From: CAZRIE01 sp964600075
GTDB lineage: Bacteria; Bacteroidota; Bacteroidia; Flavobacteriales; Flavobacteriaceae
NCBI GenBank assembly: GCA_964600075.1
Contig: CAZRIE010000093.1
Coordinates: 1-16,711, forward strand
DNA length: 16,711 nucleotides
Direction of reading: 5' to 3'
In this document: positions 8,383-15,850 of the stretch, in pieces
Layout: each line of letters opens with the position of its first letter
Numbering within the stretch: position 1 is the first letter of the stretch
Made by a program: the position numbers and the translations under genes
Notes under the pieces: model-generated
The model's database searches: none
The model's input: only the letters and a program-made list of their open reading frames with translations
What the model was told of the DNA's origin: nothing

Positions 8383-9597
8383 ATGCAAAAGAATAAGAAA
8401 CTGGATGAGCGTCTTAGAGACAAGGCCAAGTTAGTAATAAAGGTCAATTACTTCACCTCCATCTTTTCCCTGATATTCTGTTTTATTTGTCTTTTTCTGC
8501 TTGATATCACCGAAGTTATTCCTTACGTATTTTTGTGTTTTGGCATTCTCAATTTGGCAAATACCTTTTTGTACAAATGGCATAAACGTCTTACTCTTAC
8601 CTATAATATCGTTTCGATTATGACCTTGGCGGGTGCAAGTATCATAACACTTTACAGCGGTGGCATCAACAGCCCCTTTATTTTTGTACTGGCCCTTATT
8701 GTGGTAGCTGGTTATGTGACCACAAAATCCTATGGCACACTTTACCTCAACCTCAATTTATTGATTATTGTACTTATTTATTCACAGAGCATCGCCGATT
8801 TCAGTTTCGTTAGCGATGTAGTGCCTGAAAAATCACAAAATCTGTTTGCACTCTTGAGTGTTTTGTTTTCGGTATATCTCTTAGGAGGGGTTTTCGGAAA
8901 AAATCTACTACACGCCCATCACAATCTCTACAAGACCAAAAATGAGCTAGAGGAAAAAATAAACGAAAAGGAAACGCTGATTAAAGAGGTTCACCACCGT
9001 GTAAAGAACAATCTTCAGACCATTTCAAGCCTATTGAGCTTACAATCTCGAAATATTGATGACAAAAAGGTAAAAAGCTTATTAAAAAGTAGTCAAAATC
9101 GGGTAATTTCAATGGCTATGGTTCACGAAATGCTCTATATGAGAGAAGACCTTTCTAAAATTGAATATAGGTCGTACGTACAAGAACTTGCCGAATATTT
9201 AGTGCGCTCCATCAAAGGTACAAGCAGCAATATTACTTTGGATATCGATATACCGGATGTGAAATTGAATATAGATACAGCAATTCCTTTAGGGCTCCTA
9301 ATCAACGAGACAATTACCAACTCCTTGAAATATGGCATAGTCGATGAAAATAAAGGTGAGATATTCATAAAGCTCCGAAAAGTTGTTAATAATGAATATC
9401 TTTTGAATTTAGGGGACAATGGAGCTGGTTTCTCGGAGACCATAACCTACAAAAACTCCAATTCCCTTGGGTTAAAGTTGATACATAATCTCGCCCGGCA
9501 ATTACAGGGTTCGATTATTCGTGATCTTACCAAGAAAGGAACGCATTATGTCGTAAAATTCAAAGAGATACGCGACCAGATACCTTCTGTTGCTTGA
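8383..9597 (+). CDS. Membrane sensor histidine kinase, HisKA_2 type, copy 3 of 3
   Basis: The 404-aa product is the most divergent of the three paralogues but collinear with them. It has six hydrophobic segments (about 20-170), SGGINSPF at 92-99 between segments 3 and 4, a charged linker (EEKINEKETL), the HisKA_2 box EVHHRVKNNLQTISSLLSLQ with H205, the N box with N308 (GLLINETITNSLKY), DNGAGF and SLGLKLIHNL. All catalytic residues are present, so it should be an active kinase. It probably has its own promoter, since 154 bases separate it from the oxidoreductase gene. No terminator is obvious after it; the gene next door is on the opposite strand. The signal and partner regulator are unknown. 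Confidence 0.9.
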   Translation: MQKNKKLDERLRDKAKLVIKVNYFTSIFSLIFCFICLFLLDITEVIPYVFLCFGILNLANTFLYKWHKRLTLTYNIVSIMTLAGASIITLYSGGINSPFIFVLALIVVAGYVTTKSYGTLYLNLNLLIIVLIYSQSIADFSFVSDVVPEKSQNLFALLSVLFSVYLLGGVFGKNLLHAHHNLYKTKNELEEKINEKETLIKEVHHRVKNNLQTISSLLSLQSRNIDDKKVKSLLKSSQNRVISMAMVHEMLYMREDLSKIEYRSYVQELAEYLVRSIKGTSSNITLDIDIPDVKLNIDTAIPLGLLINETITNSLKYGIVDENKGEIFIKLRKVVNNEYLLNLGDNGAGFSETITYKNSNSLGLKLIHNLARQLQGSIIRDLTKKGTHYVVKFKEIRDQIPSVA

Positions 9598-9608
9598 TTG
9601 AATTACAA

Positions 9609-9791
9609 TTACCTCCACTTCTTTTCCGTAGAAATTTTTAATGGCCTTAGTATACCCTTGGTTTTCGGAAAAACCAAAACATGAATAACAAACAAGGCCG
9701 CAGCCGTAAAAAGTATAGATAATAACATAGCATTTAGATTTAGTGAGTCGTACTTCGGGGAAAGTTCGATTCGGTTTTTAAGTAGGTTGTA
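9609..9791 (-). pseudogene. Possible membrane-protein gene remnant or 39-aa small membrane protein
   Basis: On the minus strand 60 codons are open between a stop at 9792-9794 and a stop at 9609-9611. The only ATG is internal (9726-9728), giving a 39-aa peptide that begins MLLSILFTAAALFVIHVLV and ends with the basic tail PLKISTEKKWR. This is one strong membrane helix followed by a cationic cytoplasm-like tail. The in-frame residues before the ATG (RIELSPKYDSLNLNA) also look protein-like, which favours the end of a longer decayed gene over a free small ORF. There is no recognised family. Chance cannot be excluded at this length. Confidence 0.35.
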
Positions 9792-9799
9792 TTAAAAGA

Positions 9800-10054
9800 T
9801 TATACTAGTTTCGATTTGGAATGTTTACCTGTAAAGGTCAACGCTTTTTTCACTCTTGAATTTCTGAATTTATAGAGACGGGCTACACCGTTTTCGGCGT
9901 CAACTTCAATTTGCGGAGCAGCGTTAGAACGCTCAATGCTACCACCCAAAAAAACACCCATTTTAATATCGACAACTTTATCATTGATTTCGGTATTTGC
10001 CAGAGCTATCCCTCCGAACATTAAAATAAAAATTAAGGTTATAACCGACTTCAT
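9800..10054 (-). CDS. Small secreted protein with basic C-terminal VARLYK motif, copy 1
   Basis: The 84-aa product has a clear signal peptide (residues 1-19, cleavage likely after ALA), leaving a mature protein of about 65 residues. The middle is low in complexity and variable. The last 28 residues, from VARLYKFRNSRVKKALTFT onward, are highly basic and match the protein encoded at 15530-15769 at 17 of 28 positions by hand alignment. I do not recognise a described family. The conserved basic tail suggests binding to an acidic partner such as a polysaccharide or nucleic acid, but that is inference. The start is supported by alignment of the signal peptide with the second copy. No terminator was found after it. 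Confidence 0.75.
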   Translation of the reverse strand: MKSVITLIFILMFGGIALANTEINDKVVDIKMGVFLGGSIERSNAAPQIEVDAENGVARLYKFRNSRVKKALTFTGKHSKSKLV

Positions 10055-10073
10055 AACTTATTATATGAGTTAT
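10053..10073 (-). repeat. Inverted repeat overlapping the start of the small secreted gene
   Basis: ATAACT (10053-10058) and AGTTAT (10068-10073) form a 6-bp inverted repeat with a 9-base spacer. One arm overlaps the start codon (10052-10054), so a hairpin in the mRNA could mask initiation. The second copy of this gene family also has an inverted repeat just before its start. Confidence 0.3.
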
Positions 10074-10354
10074 ATAAAGATAACCGCCAAAGCTTATTTA
10101 TTTTTCCTTAAATCGCTGAACTGCAAATATTTTAGATGTTGGAATAAACTTCCGTCGAAGTGCAAAAAATCTCCGATAAGTGAAACGAAAAGTCAAAACG
10201 GCTTAACGAAACTATTAGGTTTTTAACGAATATTTCCGAAGTGATTTTCTACCGGAAATTGGAAAATAATTCCTTTTTCCAAAAGATATCGGCCAAAAGG
10301 CCAGTTCAATATATAACTACTCTTAAGGAAAATTGATTAGAAGAATAGTGCAAT
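10055..10354. other. 300-bp intergenic region between the PepSY gene and the small secreted gene
   Basis: No ORF is convincing here. The region should hold the promoter of the minus-strand small secreted gene: TATCTTTA, read on the minus strand at 10082-10075, is one base from TAnnTTTG but lacks a well-spaced -33 TTG. Near the PepSY end lie an 8-bp inverted repeat TTGGAAAA/TTTTCCAA (10259-10266 and 10275-10282) and the short palindrome GGCCAAAAGGCC (10291-10302). Either could contribute to ending PepSY transcription, but neither has a clean T tail. Confidence 0.45.
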
Positions 10355-11500
10355 TTAGTCCGCCTTACGTTTACTAAGCCAGATGATAAAACCTGTAATG
10401 GGCAATGAAGCCAAAATCAATGACGTAATACAGACCAACAAACGTCCAAAAAAGCCAGCGATACTGCCCAAATGAATATCGTATACAAGATTGTTCAGGG
10501 TCTTAAAGGCGCTGGCCTCGTTGTGAAGACCCCATTCAAAGTTACCATGAAGCTGCTGACCAGTATACTGGTCAAAATGATAGAGGTCGGTTCGTACAAC
10601 ACGATGCTCCGAATCTACGACGGCGATATGTATAGATTCAGTTACGTTATGTGGAAAATTGATGCGCACGGGCCTATCCGTATAAATTTGCTGAAAGGCA
10701 TGGGCTAGACTATCAACCTTAACCGTCAAATCGTAATTTTCGGGGCGTTTGGAAACATCTGATAAAGGCACATCATAACTAATCTCATCTTCACCGGTAG
10801 CCATTTTTAGTGCATTTTGAAAAGGGGTAAAACCCCAGAAAACACCTGTCAAAAGACTAAAAATCCCAATCCATGAGGCATAGAACCCAAGAACATTGTG
10901 TAGGTCGTAATTCAATTGTACACGACGAGCCTTCCATCGAATGGTGAAATGATATGTTCTGCGAGACTTTCGATGTGGCCACCAAAGTACAAGTCCCGTG
11001 ACGATCATGAGGAGCGATAGCAGGGTCACCCAATGTACAATCTGTTGTCCTGTACTGCCCAAAAGCAGATTGCGGTGCAACAATATCAAATTATTCAGCC
11101 AGCCCGTTTTCATATTCTGAAGGTGTTTCAGCTCTCCCGAATACGGATTCATAAAAGCATAGTAGTAAGTTCCCGGTACATATAGCAGGACTTTGGCCGT
11201 ACGTTCCTTCCCCTGAAAAAGAACGCCTCGAAAATCACCTTCTGGAAACGCTTCCGCCATCTTGACCTTAAGGGCAGAGACAGCAACAAAAGTTGCGTCT
11301 TTAGATGGTACCCGTTGTTTATATAGTAGAGTACTAAATTCAGGCTCCCAAGTATAAATCGCACCGGAAAGGGTAATCACAAAAAATAGTAGCCCGATAG
11401 ACAAACCCAAATACAAATGGATTTTACGAACAATATTTTTAAACGAACGGTCTCGCATACGCCTAATTGTCAACTTATAAATAGTCCTTAAATATATCAT
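10355..11500 (-). CDS. PepSY-associated membrane protein (iron-uptake-linked family)
   Basis: The 381-aa product is an inner-membrane protein with four predicted helices: one near the N-terminus (about 30-52, LGLSIGLLFFVITLSGAIY), two central helices around LLSLLMIVTGLVLWWP and WIGIFSLLTGVFWGF, and one near the C-terminus (LILASLPITGFIIWL). Conserved family His residues are visible in KIHLYLG (H28), LHRNLLL, YDLHNVLG and YDIHLG. Relatives often accompany TonB-dependent siderophore receptors and are thought to act in reductive iron release or related redox steps; no such receptor lies here. Family members usually begin close to the KIHLxLG block, so Met15 (codon at 11456-11458) is a plausible alternative start. 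It is divergent from the hydrolase gene, with 74 bases between. Confidence 0.88.
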   Translation of the reverse strand: MIYLRTIYKLTIRRMRDRSFKNIVRKIHLYLGLSIGLLFFVITLSGAIYTWEPEFSTLLYKQRVPSKDATFVAVSALKVKMAEAFPEGDFRGVLFQGKERTAKVLLYVPGTYYYAFMNPYSGELKHLQNMKTGWLNNLILLHRNLLLGSTGQQIVHWVTLLSLLMIVTGLVLWWPHRKSRRTYHFTIRWKARRVQLNYDLHNVLGFYASWIGIFSLLTGVFWGFTPFQNALKMATGEDEISYDVPLSDVSKRPENYDLTVKVDSLAHAFQQIYTDRPVRINFPHNVTESIHIAVVDSEHRVVRTDLYHFDQYTGQQLHGNFEWGLHNEASAFKTLNNLVYDIHLGSIAGFFGRLLVCITSLILASLPITGFIIWLSKRKAD

Positions 11501-11574
11501 ATTAAAAACTTAGTGCAAACGATTGTCCAACATATAAAAAAAGCTAACTTGAGTGGCACGAAATTCTAATACCC

Positions 11575-13005
11575 ATGAAGTATTTTTTGTTTTTATTTAC
11601 CGCACTATCTTGCCATTCAATAGTATGTGCACAACAATCAACAACAAGTAATCCTAAACAACAATTAAAACCTTGGTCGAAAAATGTTGCATATTGGCAG
11701 TATAGGGGAGAACCGGTTTTGCTCTTGGGCGGCAGCAAGACTGACCATCTCTTTTTAGCCGATAGCCTGTTGACCCACCTGAACGAAATTCATAAAATAG
11801 GTGGAAATTACGTACGTAATACCATGTGCCAGCGGGAAGGCTTGAAATTAAAGCCTTATGAATTAAAAAGTGACGGCACTTTTGACCTCAACCAATGGAA
11901 TACGGACTATTGGTCGCGTTTTGAGAATATGCTTAAATGGACGCACGAGCGCAATATCATCGTGCAGATAGAAGTTTGGGACCGTTTTGATTATTCCCGC
12001 GAGTTTTGGGAAATCAGTCCTTGGAACCCTAGATTGAACACCAATTATTCGTACGAAGAAGCGGGCTTTGACAAAACCTACCCAAAGCACCCCTCGAGTG
12101 ACCTACAGCCCTTCTTTCACTCCATTCCCGGTATGCCTCTGTACAATACCAAATTAGATCTGATACGCGGATATCAAGAAGCTTTCGTGAGCAAAATGCT
12201 TTCCTATAGTTTGAATTATGGCCATGTGCTCTATTGCATGAACAATGAAACCACCTCACCGCTTGAATGGGGGCAGTATTGGATAAATTTTATAAAAGCC
12301 AAAGCTGCAGAAAAAGTAGCGAAGGTTTTCGTTACCGATATGTTCGACGATGCCCATTTGGGTGCAAAAGCGGTCAATACACCCGTAATTTTTGAGGATG
12401 CAACGCACTATCAGTTTGCCGATATCTCTCAAGTCAACAGCCGTAATTTTGGGGACGACCATTGGCGCGAATTAGAATATCTAATTAAGAAAGTCAACGA
12501 AAAACACCCTCGGCCCAGCAACCATACCAAAATCTATGGCGGTGGCTACAAGTCATTTGGTACTGGCGGACTTGAAGATGGCATAGAGCGGTTCTGGCGT
12601 AATATCTTAGCAGGCTCGGCAAGTTCGCGATTCCATCGCCCAGACAGTGGTAATGGTTTAAACGAACGTGCAGTGGCAAGTATCAAAGCGGCGCGATTAC
12701 TCGAAAGTGAAGTTAAATTCTGGGAAATCGAACCCCAAATGCAACTACTTTCCCAACGTGCACCCAATGAAGCGTACCTTGCCGCCAAGCCCGGAGAAAG
12801 TTATATACTATATTTTCCTTATGGAGGTGCTGTAAACTTGGATCTTTCAGATACAACAAACAGCTTTCAACTAAAATGGATTAGTATTACCGAAGGGATT
12901 TGGCTCGATAGGAAACCCGAAGCGGTAAAAGGCGGTGGTGCAGTACCGATTAAAGCACCTTTTATAGGAGGCTGGGTAGCAGTAATTACAAGCGTGAAAA
13001 ACTAA
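11575..13005 (+). CDS. Secreted glycoside-hydrolase-like protein (clan A-like TIM barrel)
   Basis: The 476-aa product has a signal peptide (cleavage likely after A19, VCA/QQ). The fold signature resembles clan GH-A and DUF4038/apiosidase-like enzymes: an opening around FYRGEP-like YRGEPVLLLGGSKTDHLF, IGGNYVRNT, DLNQWNTDYWSRF, a strand IIVQIEVWDRF, and YCMNNETTSP, in which N224-E225 fits the clan's Asn-Glu acid/base pair. E274 (VIFED) is one candidate nucleophile, but its assignment is uncertain. A conserved-looking block ERFWRNILAGSASSRFHRP (about 338-356) precedes a C-terminal beta-rich part containing YILYFPYG. The family and substrate cannot be named. It is first in a unit with a secreted unknown (18-base spacer) and a sulfatase, pointing to a sulfated algal glycan. 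Confidence 0.75.
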   Translation: MKYFLFLFTALSCHSIVCAQQSTTSNPKQQLKPWSKNVAYWQYRGEPVLLLGGSKTDHLFLADSLLTHLNEIHKIGGNYVRNTMCQREGLKLKPYELKSDGTFDLNQWNTDYWSRFENMLKWTHERNIIVQIEVWDRFDYSREFWEISPWNPRLNTNYSYEEAGFDKTYPKHPSSDLQPFFHSIPGMPLYNTKLDLIRGYQEAFVSKMLSYSLNYGHVLYCMNNETTSPLEWGQYWINFIKAKAAEKVAKVFVTDMFDDAHLGAKAVNTPVIFEDATHYQFADISQVNSRNFGDDHWRELEYLIKKVNEKHPRPSNHTKIYGGGYKSFGTGGLEDGIERFWRNILAGSASSRFHRPDSGNGLNERAVASIKAARLLESEVKFWEIEPQMQLLSQRAPNEAYLAAKPGESYILYFPYGGAVNLDLSDTTNSFQLKWISITEGIWLDRKPEAVKGGGAVPIKAPFIGGWVAVITSVKN

Positions 13006-13023
13006 AAACCGATCAACTTCCGT

Positions 13024-13956
13024 ATGAATTATCAAAATTCCTTTATCCTGTTTTTTCTAATTGCCTCCTTGGGGTTTTATCCAATTTTTGGGATTGGCCA
13101 GCAGGTTAAAAATGTACCCGAAGCTTTTACCGCTCTGAGTTCTGATCCGGAAATCATCCTCATTAACAATGCCATCGAAGTCCCTACAAAAGATGGACAC
13201 TTTCAGGGGGTGCAGGTCATTTCGGAAAACGGAAGCGCAAAATTGTTGATTTCGGGCAGTTCGCTCACTACAGCCTATATTTTAAAAGTCGATTTGGCGA
13301 CACAAAAAACAGACAAACTTATTCCCTTGATGAAGGCACCTTTTAGACATGCAGGTGGTATTCAAGCCAGTGAACCGTATGTTATAGTGGGAATTGAAGA
13401 TAATTTTATCAGAACCGTTTCAAAGGTTTGTCTGTACAATTACCATGATGTCAACTTGCTAAAGGCTACTCCGAATATGACTATTGACAGACAAGGTGAA
13501 GCGGAAAGACAGACCGCCGGGGCAACCGGCCTATTGGCCCTAGAGAGCGATTATTTAGCGGTCGTTAGCAATTGGGATAGCCGCAATTGGGACTTCTACC
13601 ACATTGACCCCGATAAGAACGAACAAAAATTGCTCGAAAGTTTCGTGGCTCCAGATAACTGGGCAGGTTATCAAGCCATTAATCTAATCAAAGACGGAGA
13701 TGCCATCTACGCGATTGGATTTTACCAAAAGGAAGCTATCGGTTATGCCGATTTAATTTTGGTCAGTAAACGGGGCGCTTTTGAATCGATACTAGAGAAA
13801 GTAAGTACCAAAACCTTTAACTGTAAAAAAGGTGTTGATTTTGGAACGGCTGCAGGGCTGCAGGTGGATTCGGATGGGAAGCTACACATTTGGGCAACGC
13901 AAAGAGATGCCTTACAGCAAATCGCAGTTAATAGGTTTTCGCAACGAACGGAATAA
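13024..13956 (+). CDS. Secreted protein of unknown function, possibly beta-propeller-like
   Basis: The 310-aa product has a signal peptide (about 1-25, ending GIGQQ). The mature part is beta-rich with repeated strand-turn patterns (LLISGSSLTTAYILKVDL, YLAVVSNWDSRNWDFYHID, AIYAIGFYQKE, LHIWATQRD) that resemble blades of a small propeller or lactonase-like fold. No catalytic motif was recognised. It starts 18 bases after the hydrolase stop and ends 44 bases before the preferred sulfatase start, so it is very probably cotranscribed with both. This context suggests a role in binding or processing the same glycan, as an inference only. It is neither truncated nor frameshifted. Confidence 0.7.
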   Translation: MNYQNSFILFFLIASLGFYPIFGIGQQVKNVPEAFTALSSDPEIILINNAIEVPTKDGHFQGVQVISENGSAKLLISGSSLTTAYILKVDLATQKTDKLIPLMKAPFRHAGGIQASEPYVIVGIEDNFIRTVSKVCLYNYHDVNLLKATPNMTIDRQGEAERQTAGATGLLALESDYLAVVSNWDSRNWDFYHIDPDKNEQKLLESFVAPDNWAGYQAINLIKDGDAIYAIGFYQKEAIGYADLILVSKRGAFESILEKVSTKTFNCKKGVDFGTAAGLQVDSDGKLHIWATQRDALQQIAVNRFSQRTE

Positions 13957-14000
13957 TGATAGGCCCCTACCACTAAAATCAGTATTTGAAAATTGAATCT

Positions 14001-15410
14001 ATGGAAAAATATATTATAGGTTGTATACTCTGTCTGCTGAACTGTACGCTGATCGCCCAAAACAAGACTGATGTACGGGAAATAAAACGCGGCTCCGGTG
14101 ACCGACCGAACTTTGTATTTATCGTTGCCGATGATTTGGGTTATGGCGACTTGGGCTTTACAGGAAGCAAACAGATCAAGACCCCCAACATCGACCGACT
14201 CGCAAATACCGGAATCAATTTTACCGAGGGCTATGTTTCCTCGGCAGTTTGTAGTCCGTCACGAGCAGGGTTTTTAACCGGTATCAACCAAGTAACTTTT
14301 GGCCATGATAACAATTTGGCCAACAACCAACCTGGTTTCGACCCGCAATTCTTGGGGCTTCCTATCACCCAAAAGACTATTGCCGATCATTTAAAGCCCT
14401 TGGGTTACGTAAATGGTATCGTGGGCAAATGGCATTTAGGTTACGAAGATCATTTCCATCCACTAAAAAGAGGATTCGATGATTTCTGGGGCTATCGCGG
14501 TGGCGGGCATGATTACTTTAGCTCGAACCCAAACGAAAAAGGGTATAAGACCCCCATAGAAAGTAATTATAAAACGCCACAGCCCATCACCTATATTACT
14601 GACGACAAGGGCAATGAATGTGTAGATTTTATAGCACGGCACAAGAACGAACCCTTTTTTCTGTTCGCATCCTTCAATGCGCCGCATACACCAATGCAGG
14701 CTACGAATGCAGATCTTGAACGCTACAAGAATATTACGGACGAGAGAAGGCGCACCTATGCGGCGATGGTGCATCGCCTTGATGTCAATATCGGTAAAAT
14801 TATCGGTGCTCTTGAGGCACAGAGTCTGCGCGAGAATACCTTAGTCGTCTTTATCAGTGACAATGGCGGACCTATTGATAACGGTTCTATTAATGCACCT
14901 TATAATGGTAAGAAAGGCACCTTGCTCGAAGGTGGCATTCATGTGCCGTTCGTATTTAACTGGCCCGAGACCCTTCCCGCTGGAAAAACCTATCGGCAAC
15001 CCGTTTCGGCCTTAGATGTGGCCCCCACTTTTATCGCTTTGGCAGGAGGAAGTACTTCGGAGACAAATTACAGTGGCAAGAACCTGATTCCGTTTCTGTT
15101 GGAGGAGAATAAAACAAGGCCCCATACGACCCTTTTTTGGCGATTTACCATCAGTGCGGCCATACGCCAAGGCGATTGGAAACTGGTGCGCTTACCCGAC
15201 AGGCTTCCAGCGCTGTACAATTTACAGACCGATGTTTCCGAACAGCATAATGTCGCACTGGAAAATCTTGACATTACTCAAGAACTATTAAAAAGGTTGG
15301 GCGATTGGGATGTCAGCCTTCCACACCCATTATTTTTAGAAGGTGCCCAATGGAAAAAAAGACAGCTAGAGCAATATGACCACACCTATCCCTTAAATCA
15401 GCCCGATTGA
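14001..15410 (+). CDS. Secreted type I sulfatase (formylglycine-dependent)
   Basis: The protein hydrolyses sulfate esters, here probably on an algal polysaccharide in the periplasm or outside. It is 469 aa from the ATG at 14001. A TTG five codons earlier (13986) is in frame, but the ATG gives a cleaner signal peptide (1-19, LIA/QN). The sulfatase signature CSPSR (C84-R88, inside VCSPSRAGFLTG) marks the Cys converted to formylglycine by a maturase not present here. Metal and active-site residues are D44-D45 (VADDLGYGD), K143 and H145 (GKWHLG), and D287-N288 (ISDNGG). Length and motif order fit the arylsulfatase A-like S1 family; the subfamily is unknown. The last 40 codons and the following 97 bases are repeated at 16495-16711. 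It is last in the hydrolase-unknown-sulfatase unit. Confidence 0.93.
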   Translation: MEKYIIGCILCLLNCTLIAQNKTDVREIKRGSGDRPNFVFIVADDLGYGDLGFTGSKQIKTPNIDRLANTGINFTEGYVSSAVCSPSRAGFLTGINQVTFGHDNNLANNQPGFDPQFLGLPITQKTIADHLKPLGYVNGIVGKWHLGYEDHFHPLKRGFDDFWGYRGGGHDYFSSNPNEKGYKTPIESNYKTPQPITYITDDKGNECVDFIARHKNEPFFLFASFNAPHTPMQATNADLERYKNITDERRRTYAAMVHRLDVNIGKIIGALEAQSLRENTLVVFISDNGGPIDNGSINAPYNGKKGTLLEGGIHVPFVFNWPETLPAGKTYRQPVSALDVAPTFIALAGGSTSETNYSGKNLIPFLLEENKTRPHTTLFWRFTISAAIRQGDWKLVRLPDRLPALYNLQTDVSEQHNVALENLDITQELLKRLGDWDVSLPHPLFLEGAQWKKRQLEQYDHTYPLNQPD

Positions 15411-15507
15411 CAATTGTTTGGTAAGCATACGAATCGTTGCCCTGTCGGCAAACATTTGATGGTAAAAAAAGAGCCTCCTTTACAGGAGGCTTGGTAGTAG
15501 TGGAACG
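15291..15507. repeat. Direct repeat, copy A: sulfatase 3' end, spacer and hairpin
   Basis: This 217-bp block aligns without gaps to 16495-16711 at a constant offset of 1204 bases. By hand count there are 17 mismatches: 13 in the 120 bases of sulfatase coding sequence and 4 in the 97 bases after the stop. The conservation of the non-coding tail is greater than that of the coding part. Copy A is the functional context, with an intact reading frame. Confidence 0.92.
15464..15491 (-). terminator. Rho-independent terminator of the minus-strand small secreted gene
   Basis: AGCCTCC (15472-15478) and GGAGGCT (15485-15491) form a GC-rich 7-bp stem with a 6-base loop. A run of seven A (15464-15470) lies on its left, so the T tail appears when read on the minus strand. 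It therefore serves the small gene whose stop is at 15530. It lacks a T run in the sulfatase direction, although the hairpin may still mark that transcript's 3' end. Confidence 0.78.
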
Positions 15508-15529
15508 TGAATTAGGTAATCTATATCGT

Positions 15530-15769
15530 TTAAGCCATTTTGGCCTTGTTTCTTTTTGTAGTAAATGAAAGTGCCTTTTTTACTTTCGAATCGCTACGCT
15601 TGTACAAACGGGCAACTTCGGTAGTCGATTCGAAAGCAACTTCTTCAAAAGAAGTTTCGGTAACGATAGTCATTTCAACAGTGGCAGCTTTAACTTCTTC
15701 AGTTGCAGTCTGCGCTTGTGTAGCTACTCCGATAAAAAGAACAAAAATTAAAGTTGCGATGGTTTTCAT
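15530..15769 (-). CDS. Small secreted protein with basic C-terminal VARLYK motif, copy 2
   Basis: The 79-aa product is a paralogue of the protein encoded at 9800-10054. It has a signal peptide (1-19, cleavage likely after TQA), a variable Thr/Glu/Val-rich middle, and the conserved basic tail VARLYKRSDSKVKKALSFT ending KRNKAKMA. The acidic middle and cationic end give a split charge pattern. It lies convergent to the sulfatase, ends in its own terminator, and has an 8-bp inverted repeat directly before the start. The family is not one I can name. Secretion is well supported; function is not known. Confidence 0.78.
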   Translation of the reverse strand: MKTIATLIFVLFIGVATQAQTATEEVKAATVEMTIVTETSFEEVAFESTTEVARLYKRSDSKVKKALSFTTKRNKAKMA

Positions 15770-15774
15770 GACTT

Positions 15775-15798
15775 GCGTTTTATATATAATTAAAACGC
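15775..15798 (-). repeat. Inverted repeat in the leader of the small secreted gene, copy 2
   Basis: GCGTTTTA (15775-15782) and TAAAACGC (15791-15798) are perfect 8-bp arms around an 8-base AT spacer, 5 bases before the start codon (15767-15769). In the mRNA the hairpin would sit where the ribosome binds; as DNA it could be an operator. Confidence 0.45.
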
Positions 15799-15850
15799 CT
15801 CAGACCACATTATACAGGGTTCGGGTTCGTTCAACGAGACCAAATACTCG

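Noticed and set aside
9936..10226. A 96-codon + strand ORF
   Set aside because: It is antisense to the small secreted gene and its AT-rich leader. The minus-strand product has a signal peptide and a paralogue; this one has neither.
13986..14000. A TTG start giving five more residues to the sulfatase
   Set aside because: The ATG at 14001 gives a standard signal peptide, and the extra residues MKIES add a charged stretch before it.
15472..15491. Hairpin read as the sulfatase terminator
   Set aside because: No T run follows in the + direction, whereas an A run precedes it, so it works for the minus-strand gene.
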